Positions 36,976 to 45,801 are shown, numbered from the stretch's first letter. The stretch: 64,000 nt of DNA from Chryseobacterium sp. 52 (GCF_002754245.1 NZ_PEEX01000001.1:5218501-5282500); one strand, 5' to 3'. Numbers and translations are program-made. The notes: generated by a model from the letters alone, not told the origin.

Positions 36976-37650
36976 TTAATAATCGTCATCTACGACTGTA
37001 GGCTTTACTAACTTTTCACTAACGTTATTTGCCAATATCTGGAATGAATATTTAGTCACATTAATCGCTTCTTCTACATTTTCGATTCTTTTGCCATTTA
37101 CAATAACATAAGAGTCTTTATAGCCTGTAGAATCTTTTAAAGCTTTATTATTTTTGAAAGAGGTATTGTTTACAAATCTTGGCTTCATTTCTTTTTTAAG
37201 CCTTCCTCTTTTTGGTAGAATCTCATCCATTACATCTTTTTCTGCTACTGAGTTTTCCTGGAAGATAGAGTCTTTTTTGGCCCCGGAAATAGAATCGGTA
37301 TGGTTTACCGCTACCTGCTCCTGATGGTCATTATTCTCTTCAATGAATTTTGATTTCTGCTTTAAAACCTCATCTTTTACCAGTTGTTCCTTTTCACTAA
37401 CACCTGTACGGTAATCATTAAAGAAAAAACCTACACTGAAAAGAAGAAGTAATCCAGCTGCCATCCAAAACCATTTCGGGAAAGAAGGTTTGTTCTTTTC
37501 AAGCGGGATAACAGGAGCCTCATTCATTCCAGATTCTGAAAGTCCGCCTTCTGCTTTCTGAAGAAAATCTTCAAAACTCCAATCCATCTTCTCTTCCTTC
37601 ACTTCCCTGAAGATCTCGTCGTATTTATTCTGAAATTGATCTTTGTTCAT
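36976..37650 (-). CDS. Anti-sigma-factor-like membrane protein
   Basis: A 224-residue single-pass membrane protein: an N-terminal cytoplasmic region of about 57 residues with a sigma-binding-like helical start (NKYDEIFREVKEEKMDWSFE), one transmembrane segment at about 59-77 (WFWMAAGLLLLFSVGFFF), and a charged periplasmic region with no enzyme motifs. Its start overlaps the end of the ECF sigma gene by 26 bases, the usual arrangement of a sigma factor and its anti-sigma. No zinc-binding anti-sigma motif (HxxxCxxC) is seen, so it is of a different type. The role is inferred from topology and position. Confidence 0.7.
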   Translation of the reverse strand: MNKDQFQNKYDEIFREVKEEKMDWSFEDFLQKAEGGLSESGMNEAPVIPLEKNKPSFPKWFWMAAGLLLLFSVGFFFNDYRTGVSEKEQLVKDEVLKQKSKFIEENNDHQEQVAVNHTDSISGAKKDSIFQENSVAEKDVMDEILPKRGRLKKEMKPRFVNNTSFKNNKALKDSTGYKDSYVIVNGKRIENVEEAINVTKYSFQILANNVSEKLVKPTVVDDDY

Positions 37651-38134
37651 AGCTCATCAATTGTGTTATTTGTTCTTTTACTTTTTGTCTCGCCCGCATC
37701 AGATTTACTCTTACTGCGTTTTCTTCCATTTCCAGCATTTCGGAGATTTCGGAGACCTCATATTCTTCTACATCTTTCAGATGGATGACTGCTTTCTGTT
37801 TTTCGGGGAGCTGGTTGATAAACCCTATAATATACTCCTTCAGATTATTAATATCCATGCTGTACAATTCTGAGCGGTGAAGTTGCAAATCTGCAAATCC
37901 CAACTTCACATCGTGGTGCTTCAGCCGGTTCAGGCATTCGTTCCGGACGGACTTCAACGCATAGGATTTTAAATTCCCAAAGGTCTCCAGTTCCTCCTTC
38001 TTCTGCCAGAACTTTATCATCAGATCCTGCACCACATCCTCTGCTTCATCACTGCTCATGACAAATCTTTTCGCAAAACGATACATCTCGTCTTTGAGAA
38101 TAAACACCGTATTCTTGAAAGTTTCTTGGGTCAT
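37625..38134 (-). CDS. ECF-type RNA polymerase sigma factor
   Basis: A 169-residue sigma-70 family protein of the ECF group. Region 2 is DEAEDVVQDLMIKFWQK with the following promoter-melting part; region 4 is the helix-turn-helix YEVSEISEMLEMEENAVRVN followed by LMRARQKV. Region 3 is absent, as usual for ECF. It directs transcription of a set of envelope-related genes; the genes after it (anti-sigma-like, DUF4252/GIN and DUF4252) are on the same strand and likely include its own regulon. It is not next to a TonB receptor, so iron signalling of the FecI type is unlikely. Confidence 0.9.
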   Translation of the reverse strand: MTQETFKNTVFILKDEMYRFAKRFVMSSDEAEDVVQDLMIKFWQKKEELETFGNLKSYALKSVRNECLNRLKHHDVKLGFADLQLHRSELYSMDINNLKEYIIGFINQLPEKQKAVIHLKDVEEYEVSEISEMLEMEENAVRVNLMRARQKVKEQITQLMSYEQRSISE

Positions 38135-38384
38135 GAGTTTTGTTTCTATAAGTAAGACAATTAAAATCTTGATTCTATTACACGATACTATAAAAAATTT
38201 GATATTTTTTTGAATTCTGCCTCTCTATATGTTCATAAAACCACCTATAAAAAGAGTTTTAATGATTTTTATAAAAGTACCTCTTTTTTTTATTTTAGAA
38301 AAACATTGCGGAAATCAGTAATTTCTGGCAGCTTTTTGCCAAATCTATATTCACATATTTGTGAGGTATTGAAGGATAATTACA

Positions 38385-39008
38385 ATGAAAAACTTACTTA
38401 TCATATTAACAACTGTCATTTTTAATTTAGTTTCCGGCCAGCGTGACCACGGTCCTGTTCAAGAAGCTTGTTCTTCTTATCATAAATTTCCCTTAAGAAC
38501 GTTTAACAGCCTTCCCGAAGAACCCTGCAACTATCTGAAAGACAAGAACAATGAACTTCCCGCTTTTGAAGGAACATGGAAAGGAACATGGGATAACAAA
38601 ATCGTTTTTATTACTTTCAAAAAAATATCTAAAATTTTTAATTCTAATTTAAAATATTATTCAGATTATTTAATCGGAAAATATAAGATATTAGACTCCA
38701 ATGGTAATGTTTTGACTGAAAGCGTAAAAGGAAATATTTTATTTGACACTATGAATATAGCTGATTATAAAGCTAAAATAAAAGGTGGTAAATTTAAAAA
38801 AACAAATGATAAATATTCCCTAACTTATGTAGACTCTGATTTGTGTTACAAGTCTGGATTTATTGAAATAAGCTTTACAGATACATCCAAAACACAACTA
38901 AACTGGAATCTAAACTTAGGAAGCAATATGATTTCATCTGACTGTGCTTATTATAATACTGATTTTCCTGATGTCCTTCCTGCACAAATTACTCTTATAA
39001 AACAGTAG
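38385..39008 (+). CDS. DUF6705-like secreted protein
   Basis: A 207-residue exported protein: signal peptide (MKNLLIILTTVIFNLVSGQ), then a lipocalin-like beta-rich domain with FEGTWKGTWDNKIVFITFKK and a C-terminus LPAQITLIKQ. The pattern matches DUF6705, a family of unknown function common in Chryseobacterium. It is followed by a small exported protein 5 bases downstream, and a decayed copy of the family's C-terminus is found at 39511-39597, so this locus has held more than one copy. Confidence 0.65.
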   Translation: MKNLLIILTTVIFNLVSGQRDHGPVQEACSSYHKFPLRTFNSLPEEPCNYLKDKNNELPAFEGTWKGTWDNKIVFITFKKISKIFNSNLKYYSDYLIGKYKILDSNGNVLTESVKGNILFDTMNIADYKAKIKGGKFKKTNDKYSLTYVDSDLCYKSGFIEISFTDTSKTQLNWNLNLGSNMISSDCAYYNTDFPDVLPAQITLIKQ

Positions 39009-39013
39009 TTCCC

Positions 39014-39481
39014 ATGAAATATAAACTCTTAATTGCGCTAATTGTATTTATAAACACATCATTTTATGCTCAGGAAGTGGCTAAAATAGAATTTCATCAC
39101 TCAAATTCAATAATTATATTCAGTTCGATAGATATTAGTTTTGAACCTATAAAAAACAACAAGAAGGATAGAATAAAAATAAGAGTAAAAAAAGGCAGAG
39201 AGGAAGAATATTCTTCTGAAATTTCTAAAACAAGATTTCTCAAGATCTATAATGCCTGCCTGAAAATAGAAAATGATACTGTTGCCGTTAAAGACAATTT
39301 AATAGATGGCTCGTCAACACATATTATCTTATATGATAATTTAAGTAATAAGAAAAATTATTATGCATCAGGTTTAGCAAAAAAATCTCAAGAGGACAAG
39401 TTTCAAAAAGACTTTTGGTCTGTTACCCTGTTAATTATAAAAGCGGCAGGATTAGAAATGAAAGACTTAGCAGATTATTGA
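39014..39481 (+). CDS. Small exported protein of unknown function
   Basis: A 155-residue protein with a signal peptide (MKYKLLIALIVFINTSFYAQ). The mature part is lysine-rich and beta-strand-rich (IKIRVKKGREEEYSSEI, STHIILYDNLSNKKNYY) with no recognised family. It follows the DUF6705-like gene by 5 bases and is probably co-transcribed with it. No catalytic motifs are visible. Confidence 0.7.
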   Translation: MKYKLLIALIVFINTSFYAQEVAKIEFHHSNSIIIFSSIDISFEPIKNNKKDRIKIRVKKGREEEYSSEISKTRFLKIYNACLKIENDTVAVKDNLIDGSSTHIILYDNLSNKKNYYASGLAKKSQEDKFQKDFWSVTLLIIKAAGLEMKDLADY

Positions 39482-39510
39482 TATTGATACCCTTTCAATA
39501 TCAAGATTTA

Positions 39511-39597
39511 ATGAAAACCTCATGTTTTTACCATGGCCTTCCGCAATCTAAGAGACCGGATCCACTACCTAAAAATATTATTCTGACAAAACAGTAA
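39511..39597 (+). pseudogene. Remnant of a DUF6705-like gene C-terminus
   Basis: 29 codons, ending PLPKNIILTKQ and stop, which resemble the end of the intact family member at 38385-39008 (VLPAQITLIKQ); the preceding CFYHGLP corresponds to CAYYNTDFP. There is no signal peptide or start of a gene before it, so only the tail of a former copy is left. Confidence 0.5.
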
Positions 39598-39601
39598 ATT
39601 A

Positions 39602-39634
39602 AAAATCCCTCCGAAAATTTTTCGGAGGGATTTT
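39602..39634. terminator. Bidirectional terminator
   Basis: Near-perfect hairpin AAATCCCTCCGAA (from 39603) with TTCGGAGGGATTT (to 39633), A-run before and T-run after. It separates the plus-strand DUF6705 unit from the convergent GlmU-like gene. Confidence 0.85.
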
Positions 39635-39637
39635 ATA

Positions 39638-40798
39638 TTAATAGGTATCAAAGATATGCTTCAATATCGCTTTATCATAATCCGTTAATGGGACTTTTCT
39701 TCTTCCCATTGCTCTTTCTGCTACTTCATAAGCTTTATCCAGTTTAAAACGTTCATCATCTTTACATCCGCCCCATGAAAAGTTTTCCACAAGGTTTGGC
39801 GGAAAGCCTGGTTTGAATATATTAGAAGCAACGCCTATTACCGTTCCGGTATTTAACTGAGTGTTGATCGCTGTTTTAGAGTGATCTCCCATGATAAGAC
39901 CGGCAAACTGAAGTCCCGTATCTTCAAAAGCTTTTGTTCTGTAATTCCAGAGTTTAACCTGGCTGTAATTATTTTTAAGATTGGAAGAGTTGGTATCTGC
40001 TCCGAAATTACACCATTCCCCAATCACAGAATTTCCGATAAAACCTTCATGGCCTTTACTTGAATAGCCAAATATGATAATATTATTCACTTCACCTCCT
40101 ACTTTACAGTGAGGTCCAACCGTTGTAGCACCATAAATTTTTGATCCTAAATTAAACTTAGAATCATCACCCAGGGATATAGGTCCGCGAAGATTACAGC
40201 CTTCCATCACCTCAGCATTCTTTCCAATATAAATCTTTCCCGTTTTTGTGTTGATCGTAGAGAATTCTATCTGTGCTCCTTCTTCAATAAAAAGATCCTT
40301 TTTTTCACCCAGAAATCCATTGGTAGAAGATAACTCCTGAGAAGTTCGTCCTTCTGTAAGCAAATCGAAATCAAAATCAATGGCAAGATGATTATAGGTA
40401 AATAAGTCAGTCGGTTTTTTAAAAAAGATTAGCTTTTCTTTAATATCTGTCATCTTTTCGATCTGGTTCAGGGAAAATCCTTTCATATTAATTTTCGCTG
40501 CGACCAGTTCATCTTCATACACGAGAGCTTCTCCCTGCTGAAGATCTTTGATCTGCTGAATTACCGCTTCAGTAGGCAGAAAATTGGTGACCAGGAAAAG
40601 ACTTTCTTTGTCTTCAGGGGTTTTAAATTTATCCTGAAGATAATTTTCGGTAAAGTAAGAGACTTCGGTATTCCCCAGGATCTTCTGCCATCTTTCAGAA
40701 AAGGTCAGGATTCCGCACCGCATTGCGGCAACAGGACGGGTAAAGGTAAGCGGAAGAAAATCTTCCCAATACTGGGCATCTGAAAATACTAATTGCAT
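39638..40798 (-). CDS. GlmU-like sugar nucleotidyltransferase
   Basis: A 386-residue protein of the Bacteroidota GlmU-like family (putative UDP-GlcNAc diphosphorylase/glucosamine-1-phosphate acetyltransferase). The N-terminal part (VFSDAQYWEDFLPLTFTRPV) is a nucleotidyltransferase-like domain and the C-terminal part is a left-handed beta-helix of hexapeptide repeats (GKIYIGKNAEVMEGCNLRG, LGSKIYGATTVG). The end RRKVPLTDYDKAILKHIF is typical of the family. It would make UDP-GlcNAc for peptidoglycan and lipid A. The ATG at 40798 fits homologues; an upstream ATG at 40870 would add 24 hydrophobic residues from a repetitive AT-rich stretch. Confidence 0.82.
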   Translation of the reverse strand: MQLVFSDAQYWEDFLPLTFTRPVAAMRCGILTFSERWQKILGNTEVSYFTENYLQDKFKTPEDKESLFLVTNFLPTEAVIQQIKDLQQGEALVYEDELVAAKINMKGFSLNQIEKMTDIKEKLIFFKKPTDLFTYNHLAIDFDFDLLTEGRTSQELSSTNGFLGEKKDLFIEEGAQIEFSTINTKTGKIYIGKNAEVMEGCNLRGPISLGDDSKFNLGSKIYGATTVGPHCKVGGEVNNIIIFGYSSKGHEGFIGNSVIGEWCNFGADTNSSNLKNNYSQVKLWNYRTKAFEDTGLQFAGLIMGDHSKTAINTQLNTGTVIGVASNIFKPGFPPNLVENFSWGGCKDDERFKLDKAYEVAERAMGRRKVPLTDYDKAILKHIFDTY

Positions 40799-40822
40799 TG
40801 TATAGAAGTTAGAGATTAGAAG

Positions 40823-40837
40823 TAAGAAATTAGAGAC
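40823..40837 (+). repeat. 15-bp sequence repeated at 60746-60760
   Basis: TAAGAAATTAGAGAC occurs exactly in both intergenic sites; around the first copy several further degenerate TTAGA-type units are strung together (40804-40837). It may be a dispersed intergenic repeat of this genome. Confidence 0.5.
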
Positions 40838-41082
40838 TGCAAAGATGAAAATCTTGTGATTTGCAAGCAACTTACCGCATCTGATTTCTGTTCAGAACAA
40901 AAATACGAAAATACCCTGAATGGAAAAATTCCAGATGAGATGTTAAAAATCAGTTAATGATAGCCTCGGTAAAAGTATCTGCCTTTCTAAGCTGAAAACA
41001 CTAATTTACATTCATCAAAGTAAAGCAGAAAAGACTCCAAAAAACCAATCTCTGGTTTTCTACTCTCAAACTTCTGTATAAC

Positions 41083-41112
41083 AAAAAAGTCTCCCAATAA
41101 ATTGGAAGACTT
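41083..41112 (-). terminator. rpmE2 terminator
   Basis: On the minus strand arms AAGTCTTCCAAT and ATTGGGAGACTT (12 bp, one mismatch) followed by TTTT. A second smaller stem (AAAACCA/TGGTTTT, 41041-41059) lies beyond it. Confidence 0.8.
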
Positions 41113-41134
41113 CTATATGTTTGGTAACAAAAAA

Positions 41135-41386
41135 TTACTTAGTGAATTTTTTGTATTTGTTCATGAACTTATCAACTCTACCTGCAGTGTCAACTAATTT
41201 AACTTTACCAGTGTAGAAAGGGTGAGAAGTTGAAGAGATTTCCATTTTGATCAATGGGTACTCTTGTCCTTCGAATTCGATACTATCTTTTGTTTCTGCA
41301 GTAGACTTACAAAGAAACACGTCGTCGTTACTCATATCTTTGAAAACAACAAGTCTATAATTTTCTGGGTGGATTCCTTTTTTCAT
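41135..41386 (-). CDS. rpmE2: 50S ribosomal protein L31 type B
   Basis: An 83-residue ribosomal protein. It has the L31 pattern ([43 protein letters not shown]) but lacks the CxxC zinc-binding cysteines of type A, so it is the zinc-free type B form that can replace zinc L31 under zinc limitation; in many Bacteroidota it is the only L31. It is monocistronic, with the best promoter match in the window 70 bases upstream and a hairpin terminator behind it. Confidence 0.96.
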   Translation of the reverse strand: MKKGIHPENYRLVVFKDMSNDDVFLCKSTAETKDSIEFEGQEYPLIKMEISSTSHPFYTGKVKLVDTAGRVDKFMNKYKKFTK

Positions 41387-41456
41387 AATACAATTTTTAA
41401 AAAATTAAAGTTTGCTTTCGAAATAGTAATGGTATTTCTCTGCTAATTTTAGGCTG

Positions 41457-41486
41457 CAAAAATACAACATTTTTTTAAATATCCAA
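41457..41486 (-). promoter_or_regulatory. rpmE2 promoter (-33 TTG, -7 TAnnTTTG)
   Basis: On the minus strand TTG (41484-41486), a 19-base spacer and TATTTTTG (41457-41464) match the flavobacterial vegetative promoter exactly; transcription would start near 41450, about 64 bases before the ATG. Confidence 0.65.
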
Positions 41487-41535
41487 ATACTGTATCCAAT
41501 TTTTTTTATTGATAAGAAATTCAAAGTATTTTCGT

Positions 41536-41543
41536 TAAATTTG
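41536..41543 (+). promoter_or_regulatory. -7 promoter box for the beta-helix lipoprotein gene
   Basis: TAAATTTG fits TAnnTTTG, 24 bases before the ATG. A TTG lies at 41509-41511, 24 bases upstream, slightly farther than usual. Confidence 0.5.
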
Positions 41544-41567
41544 AAATCTATTTAAACTTTAATTTCG

Positions 41568-42977
41568 ATGAAATTCAAACTATTACTGGCTTTTTCTTTT
41601 TGGATGCTTCTTATGGCAGTATCATGTAATAAAGACGATATTACTTTTGATGCGCCTTCACAGCAGTTAAGTTTTTCAAGGGATACGGTATTCTGCGACA
41701 CAGTTTATCATCAGGTACGTTCTGAAACATATTTTGTGAAAATATATAATAATGAAGACAAGGATGTTTTGATTCCCAGAATTAATCTTGAAAAGGGAAG
41801 TGCCTCATTATATAGAATCAATGTAGACGGAAAACCAGGCTATGATTTCAAAGATGTCCCATTGAGAAAGAAAGACAGTATGTATATTTTTGTTGAAATT
41901 GCTCCTCAGGCTACCGGTCCTGAAGCTATTGCTGAAGATAAAATACTTTTCAACAGCGGTGCAGGACAACAGCACGTGACTTTGTTTTCAGTAGTTCAGG
42001 ATGCGGAGTTTTTCATTCAGACTCCTACTAATCCTAACTTGATCACCAGTCATACGACGTGGGACAAAACCAAAGCCAAGATTATTTACGGTGACCTTAC
42101 CATTAATCCTAATATAACACTCGACATTCAGCCGGGAACTAAAGTATACTTCCATAAAAACAGTGGAATGAAAGTTTCTACCGGGGCTACGTTAAATATT
42201 AACGGGGCACTGAATGATGAAGTAATTCTAAGAGGTGACAGAAATGATCCTTTCTACGATACCATTCCAAAAAACTGGAATTCTATCCGGATGGAAGCCA
42301 ATTCTAATCTTAATATGAATTTTGCAAGACTTTTCGGCGGAACCAGAGGACTGGATATGAAACAGAATACGGCGAATATCAGCAATTCATTTATCCACAC
42401 CTTCTTTGAGTACGGTATTTATGCCGTAGGATCAACAGTTACTGCTAAAAATTTAGTCATGAATAACTGTGGCGAATCCTGCATCGGAATTTTCAGAGGC
42501 GGAAACCACAGCTATACACATTCTACCATTGCCAATTATTCTAAAACACTGGGATCATTCAACAGAAACGGAATTACGGCGGCCAATGAATGGAAAAATG
42601 CAGCAGGAACCACAGAACAGGGAGCTCTTCAGCGTCTTGACTTAAAAAACAGCATTGTCTTTTCAGACAGGGACAACTCTGTTAATTTTGAACAGACTCC
42701 GGGACAGCAGTTTGAATTCCTGATCCAGAACTCATTGATTAAATATTCTGGTACATCAGAGGCTGGATTCAACTTTGACACCAGTCCTAATGTCATACAA
42801 AGTATAAAAAATCAGGATCCGCAATTCCTTAATTATTTTGCTGCAAAGATGAATCTAAGGGTAAAAACAGCATCTCCGGCAAGAGGAAAAGGAAATCTAA
42901 CAGTAGCAGGAAGTGTTCCTTTAGATATTGTGAATGTATCGAGAACCACTAATCCAACTCTTGGAGCTTATCAATAA
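41568..42977 (+). CDS. Lipoprotein with right-handed beta-helix
   Basis: A 469-residue lipoprotein: lipobox VSC (MKFKLLLAFSFWMLLMAVSC). Residues ~30-140 look like an Ig-like domain (FCDTVYHQVRSETYFVKIYN, PRINLEKGSASLYRINVDG). The rest is a right-handed beta-helix with ladder-like repeats (LTINPNITLDIQPGTKVYF, STGATLNINGAL), as in pectin-lyase-fold proteins, and ends TTNPTLGAYQ, a common terminus for such Bacteroidota proteins. Ligand or substrate unknown. Its stop codon overlaps the ATG of the next gene by one base (TAATG), so the two are coupled. Confidence 0.8.
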   Translation: MKFKLLLAFSFWMLLMAVSCNKDDITFDAPSQQLSFSRDTVFCDTVYHQVRSETYFVKIYNNEDKDVLIPRINLEKGSASLYRINVDGKPGYDFKDVPLRKKDSMYIFVEIAPQATGPEAIAEDKILFNSGAGQQHVTLFSVVQDAEFFIQTPTNPNLITSHTTWDKTKAKIIYGDLTINPNITLDIQPGTKVYFHKNSGMKVSTGATLNINGALNDEVILRGDRNDPFYDTIPKNWNSIRMEANSNLNMNFARLFGGTRGLDMKQNTANISNSFIHTFFEYGIYAVGSTVTAKNLVMNNCGESCIGIFRGGNHSYTHSTIANYSKTLGSFNRNGITAANEWKNAAGTTEQGALQRLDLKNSIVFSDRDNSVNFEQTPGQQFEFLIQNSLIKYSGTSEAGFNFDTSPNVIQSIKNQDPQFLNYFAAKMNLRVKTASPARGKGNLTVAGSVPLDIVNVSRTTNPTLGAYQ

Positions 42978-43303
42978 TGGAAATAACACAACTGCAGCAG
43001 CAGGTCGATGAATGGATTAAAACCATCGGTGTCCGCTATTTTAATGAATTGACGAATATGGCTATGCTTACCGAAGAGGTAGGGGAAGTGGCCAGAATTA
43101 TCGCCAGAAGATATGGCGAGCAGAGCGAAAAAGAAAGTGACAAAAGCAAAGACCTCGGTGAAGAGCTGGCAGATGTATTGTTTGTCACCTTATGTTTAGC
43201 CAATCAAACCGGAGTAAACTTACAGGACGCTTTCGACAAAAAAATGAAGATTAAAACTGACCGAGATAAGGATCGACATCAGAATAATGAAAAATTAAAA
43301 TAA
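42977..43303 (+). CDS. MazG-like nucleotide pyrophosphohydrolase
   Basis: A 108-residue all-alpha NTP pyrophosphatase. The MazG/dUTPase-alpha motif is visible: MLTEEVGEVARII (ExxE) and DLGEELADVLF (ExxD), which bind magnesium to hydrolyse nucleoside triphosphates to monophosphates, a house-cleaning role against damaged nucleotides. Short single-domain forms are common in Bacteroidota. It starts on the last base of the stop codon of the beta-helix lipoprotein gene and so is translated by coupling. Confidence 0.88.
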   Translation: MEITQLQQQVDEWIKTIGVRYFNELTNMAMLTEEVGEVARIIARRYGEQSEKESDKSKDLGEELADVLFVTLCLANQTGVNLQDAFDKKMKIKTDRDKDRHQNNEKLK

Positions 43304-43309
43304 GATACT

Positions 43310-43351
43310 AGATTTCAGATACAGACTAATAATGGGCTGTATCTGTAATCT
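43310..43351. repeat. Inverted repeat between the MazG-like gene and aroA
   Basis: AGATTTCAGATACAG (43310-43324) and CTGTATCTGTAATCT (43337-43351) form a 15-bp stem with one mismatch. There is no T-run, so it is a weak terminator or a repeat-type element. Confidence 0.5.
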
Positions 43352-43374
43352 GACATCTTTAATTTGAAGAAACA

Positions 43375-44601
43375 ATGAAGCTAGAAAAATCAAAACTATC
43401 AAACGATAAAACAGTTCAGATCAGCGGTTCGAAAAGTATTTCGAATCGTTTGTTGATTTTGGAAAGTTTATTTAAAAACATACAGATTGGAAACCTTTCC
43501 AATTCCCAGGATACGCAATTGCTGAAAAAAGCATTGTCCGAAAATACAGAAACGGTAGACATTCATCACGCAGGAACAGCCATGCGATTCCTCACTTCTT
43601 ACTATTCTACTTTTGAAGGAAAAACCACAATCCTTACCGGATCTAAAAGGATGAAGGAAAGACCGATCAAGAATCTGGTAAGTGCACTGAGAGATCTGGG
43701 AGTAGAGATTGAATATTTAGAAAACGAAGGTTTTCCTCCTCTAAAAATTACAGGAAAGAAGATCACCCAAAAGCAGGTCAATGTTCCGGCTAATATATCC
43801 AGCCAGTTCATCACCTCTCTCCTTCTGATTGCCGGGAAACTGGAAAACGGACTGGAAATTTATCTGGTAGGGGAAGTGACTTCAAGATCATATATAGAAA
43901 TGACGCTGGATATTCTGACAAAATTCGGGATTAAGAACAGCTTTGAAGGAAATACAATCAAAGTGGAAAACGTTGATATGAATAGTGAATGGTCAACCGT
44001 TCATTATGAAGTGGAAAGTGACTGGAGCTCGGCTTCTTACTTCTACTCTATCGCAGCTTTGGGAAGAGAAACCATCCACCTGAAAAGCTTTTACAAAGAA
44101 TCTACACAAGGGGATTCTGCTATTGCCAGGATTTATGAAGATTTTTTTGGCATTAAAACCACCTTTACTGAAGACGAACACAAACTCACCTTAACACCTG
44201 AGCCTGATTTTTCTTTCCCGGAGAAAATTATACTGGACATGAACAACTGCCCGGATATTGCCCAGACTCTTTGTGTAACAGCAGCAGCATTAAAAATTCC
44301 TTTTGAGATTTCAGGATTGGGAACTTTAAGGGTAAAAGAAACCGACAGACTTCTGGCTTTATATAACGAACTGAAAAAACTGGGAACTGAAACCGAGATC
44401 ACAGATTTAACCATTAAGTCCGTGAGTTTTGGAGAACCACAGGAGAATATCTCTATCAGAACCTATCAGGATCACAGAATGGCAATGAGTTTTGCTCCGT
44501 TCTGCCTGATAAAGGAACTGAATATTGAAGAGGAAGATGTAGTGGAAAAATCTTATCCGATGTTCTGGAAAGACCTTAGCGATCTGCTGATCATAGGTTA
44601 A
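43375..44601 (+). CDS. aroA: 3-phosphoshikimate 1-carboxyvinyltransferase (EPSP synthase)
   Basis: A 408-residue enzyme joining phosphoenolpyruvate and shikimate 3-phosphate, the sixth step of the shikimate pathway. Family motifs: GSKSISNRLLILESLF (phosphate-binding K20, R25), GTAMRFLTSYYS, LTGSKRMKERPIKNLVSALRDLG, NISSQFITSLLL, and the C-terminal VKETDRLLALYNELKKLG and YQDHRMAMSFA. It is slightly short for the family (usually ~430), as in other Bacteroidota. The gene is not clustered with other aromatic-synthesis genes. Confidence 0.95.
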   Translation: MKLEKSKLSNDKTVQISGSKSISNRLLILESLFKNIQIGNLSNSQDTQLLKKALSENTETVDIHHAGTAMRFLTSYYSTFEGKTTILTGSKRMKERPIKNLVSALRDLGVEIEYLENEGFPPLKITGKKITQKQVNVPANISSQFITSLLLIAGKLENGLEIYLVGEVTSRSYIEMTLDILTKFGIKNSFEGNTIKVENVDMNSEWSTVHYEVESDWSSASYFYSIAALGRETIHLKSFYKESTQGDSAIARIYEDFFGIKTTFTEDEHKLTLTPEPDFSFPEKIILDMNNCPDIAQTLCVTAAALKIPFEISGLGTLRVKETDRLLALYNELKKLGTETEITDLTIKSVSFGEPQENISIRTYQDHRMAMSFAPFCLIKELNIEEEDVVEKSYPMFWKDLSDLLIIG

Positions 44602-44620
44602 TTAAAAAACAAGCCATTCA

Positions 44621-45115
44621 ATGAGAAAGTATCTATTGTTCTTTGCTCTGATCATCCCCATGTTTTTCTGGGCACAATACCTGTTACCCAATGAAGAAAT
44701 TATTTTTTCATTTGAAACAAAAAACGGGAAAAAGATGTCTTTGGTAAAAGACAAAAAGAACGAATACATCCAGTACCGCTTTGGAAGTAAAAACCATGTG
44801 GAAATGGAATTCCCTGGCGAAAGAAACAGGAACAGCTGGACTCAATTCAAATACAACTCTTACTTAAGAGGAGGTGGGAAGCAAAATGCAGGCATGGAAG
44901 TAGATAATCTCTTATTTTCAAATAACGGATATCAATATGCACTGTTCAGAACTTATTTTGCCGAAGATGAGAAATTTGCTGCCGGAATCATTATTACCGA
45001 CAGCAAAGGTAAAGAGACACGCATCCCCGGCAATTACAAAACAGTCCAGGGCTGTATATGCCATCTGGAAGATACGGGAATGATTGTGAAAGAGGATATC
45101 GGGTTAACATTTTAA
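44621..45115 (+). CDS. Small exported protein of unknown function
   Basis: A 164-residue protein with a signal peptide (MRKYLLFFALIIPMFFWAQ). The mature domain is beta-rich, with FSFETKNGKKMSLVKD, YIQYRFGSKNHVEMEF and a late CIC pair (GCICHLEDTG). No family is recognised. It starts 19 bases after aroA and is followed by another small exported protein 11 bases downstream, so all three may share a message. Confidence 0.75.
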   Translation: MRKYLLFFALIIPMFFWAQYLLPNEEIIFSFETKNGKKMSLVKDKKNEYIQYRFGSKNHVEMEFPGERNRNSWTQFKYNSYLRGGGKQNAGMEVDNLLFSNNGYQYALFRTYFAEDEKFAAGIIITDSKGKETRIPGNYKTVQGCICHLEDTGMIVKEDIGLTF

Positions 45116-45126
45116 CTATATTTCCA

Positions 45127-45801
45127 ATGAAAAATCTCTTCTCTCTCACCGCTCTGCTTTTGATCACAAACTGTTATACCCAAAATCTGAAAGATTTTTC
45201 TGTGCCGAACGGATATGAAAAAATTGCTGAAGCCAAAGGAGATCTTGATAAAGACGGAAAGGAGGAAACGGTAGTCATTTTTAATACGGATAAAAAAACT
45301 AATCTGAATGACCGTGACGATATCCTGAGATCCCTCTTTATCTTAAAAAACGAAGACGGAAAACAGAGAATCTGGAAGGAGAACAGCACGCTTCTTTTTT
45401 CCAGCGGAATGGGGTTTTATCCTGAAAACAATGCACCTCCTGAAATATCTATCAAAAATAACGCTCTTTCTATTACTCAAATATTCAATACCAATTCAAG
45501 GCATACACAAACCTATACCCATACTTTCAGATTTCAGAATGGCGATTTCTACCTCATCGGCTCATCCTCCAGATTTGAAGATACCTGTGATTTTAATTAT
45601 CTGGATGAAATCAATTTTTCTACAGGAAAGGTAATTACCGATGAAGAACATTCTTCCTGTGATGAGGAAGAAAAAGTAATCCCCAAAGATATTCACAAAG
45701 AATTTATCCATCCTTTTAAGACTTTGATCAAAATGAACAATTTCAGGATTGGGGAAAACAAATTTAAAGTCCCGGGCTTAAAAAAAGAAATTTATTACTG
45801 A
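45127..45801 (+). CDS. Small exported protein, calcium-loop-like motif
   Basis: A 224-residue protein with a signal peptide (MKNLFSLTALLLITNCYTQ), where the cysteine might be lipidated although the box is poor. GDLDKDGKEETVV near residue 40 resembles an EF-hand/FG-GAP calcium loop (DxDxDG), a feature of proteins with VCBS-like beta-propeller strands. The rest is hydrophilic and beta-rich, with a cysteine pair near the end. The ATG at 45127 begins the signal peptide; an in-frame ATG at 45058 overlaps the previous gene and is unlikely. A strong terminator follows. Confidence 0.72.
   Translation: MKNLFSLTALLLITNCYTQNLKDFSVPNGYEKIAEAKGDLDKDGKEETVVIFNTDKKTNLNDRDDILRSLFILKNEDGKQRIWKENSTLLFSSGMGFYPENNAPPEISIKNNALSITQIFNTNSRHTQTYTHTFRFQNGDFYLIGSSSRFEDTCDFNYLDEINFSTGKVITDEEHSSCDEEEKVIPKDIHKEFIHPFKTLIKMNNFRIGENKFKVPGLKKEIYY

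Noticed and set aside
39415..39510. 60-codon frame overlapping the end of the 155-residue exported protein
   Set aside because: Only its last 29 codons resemble a gene (DUF6705 remnant); the first part is another frame of a real gene.
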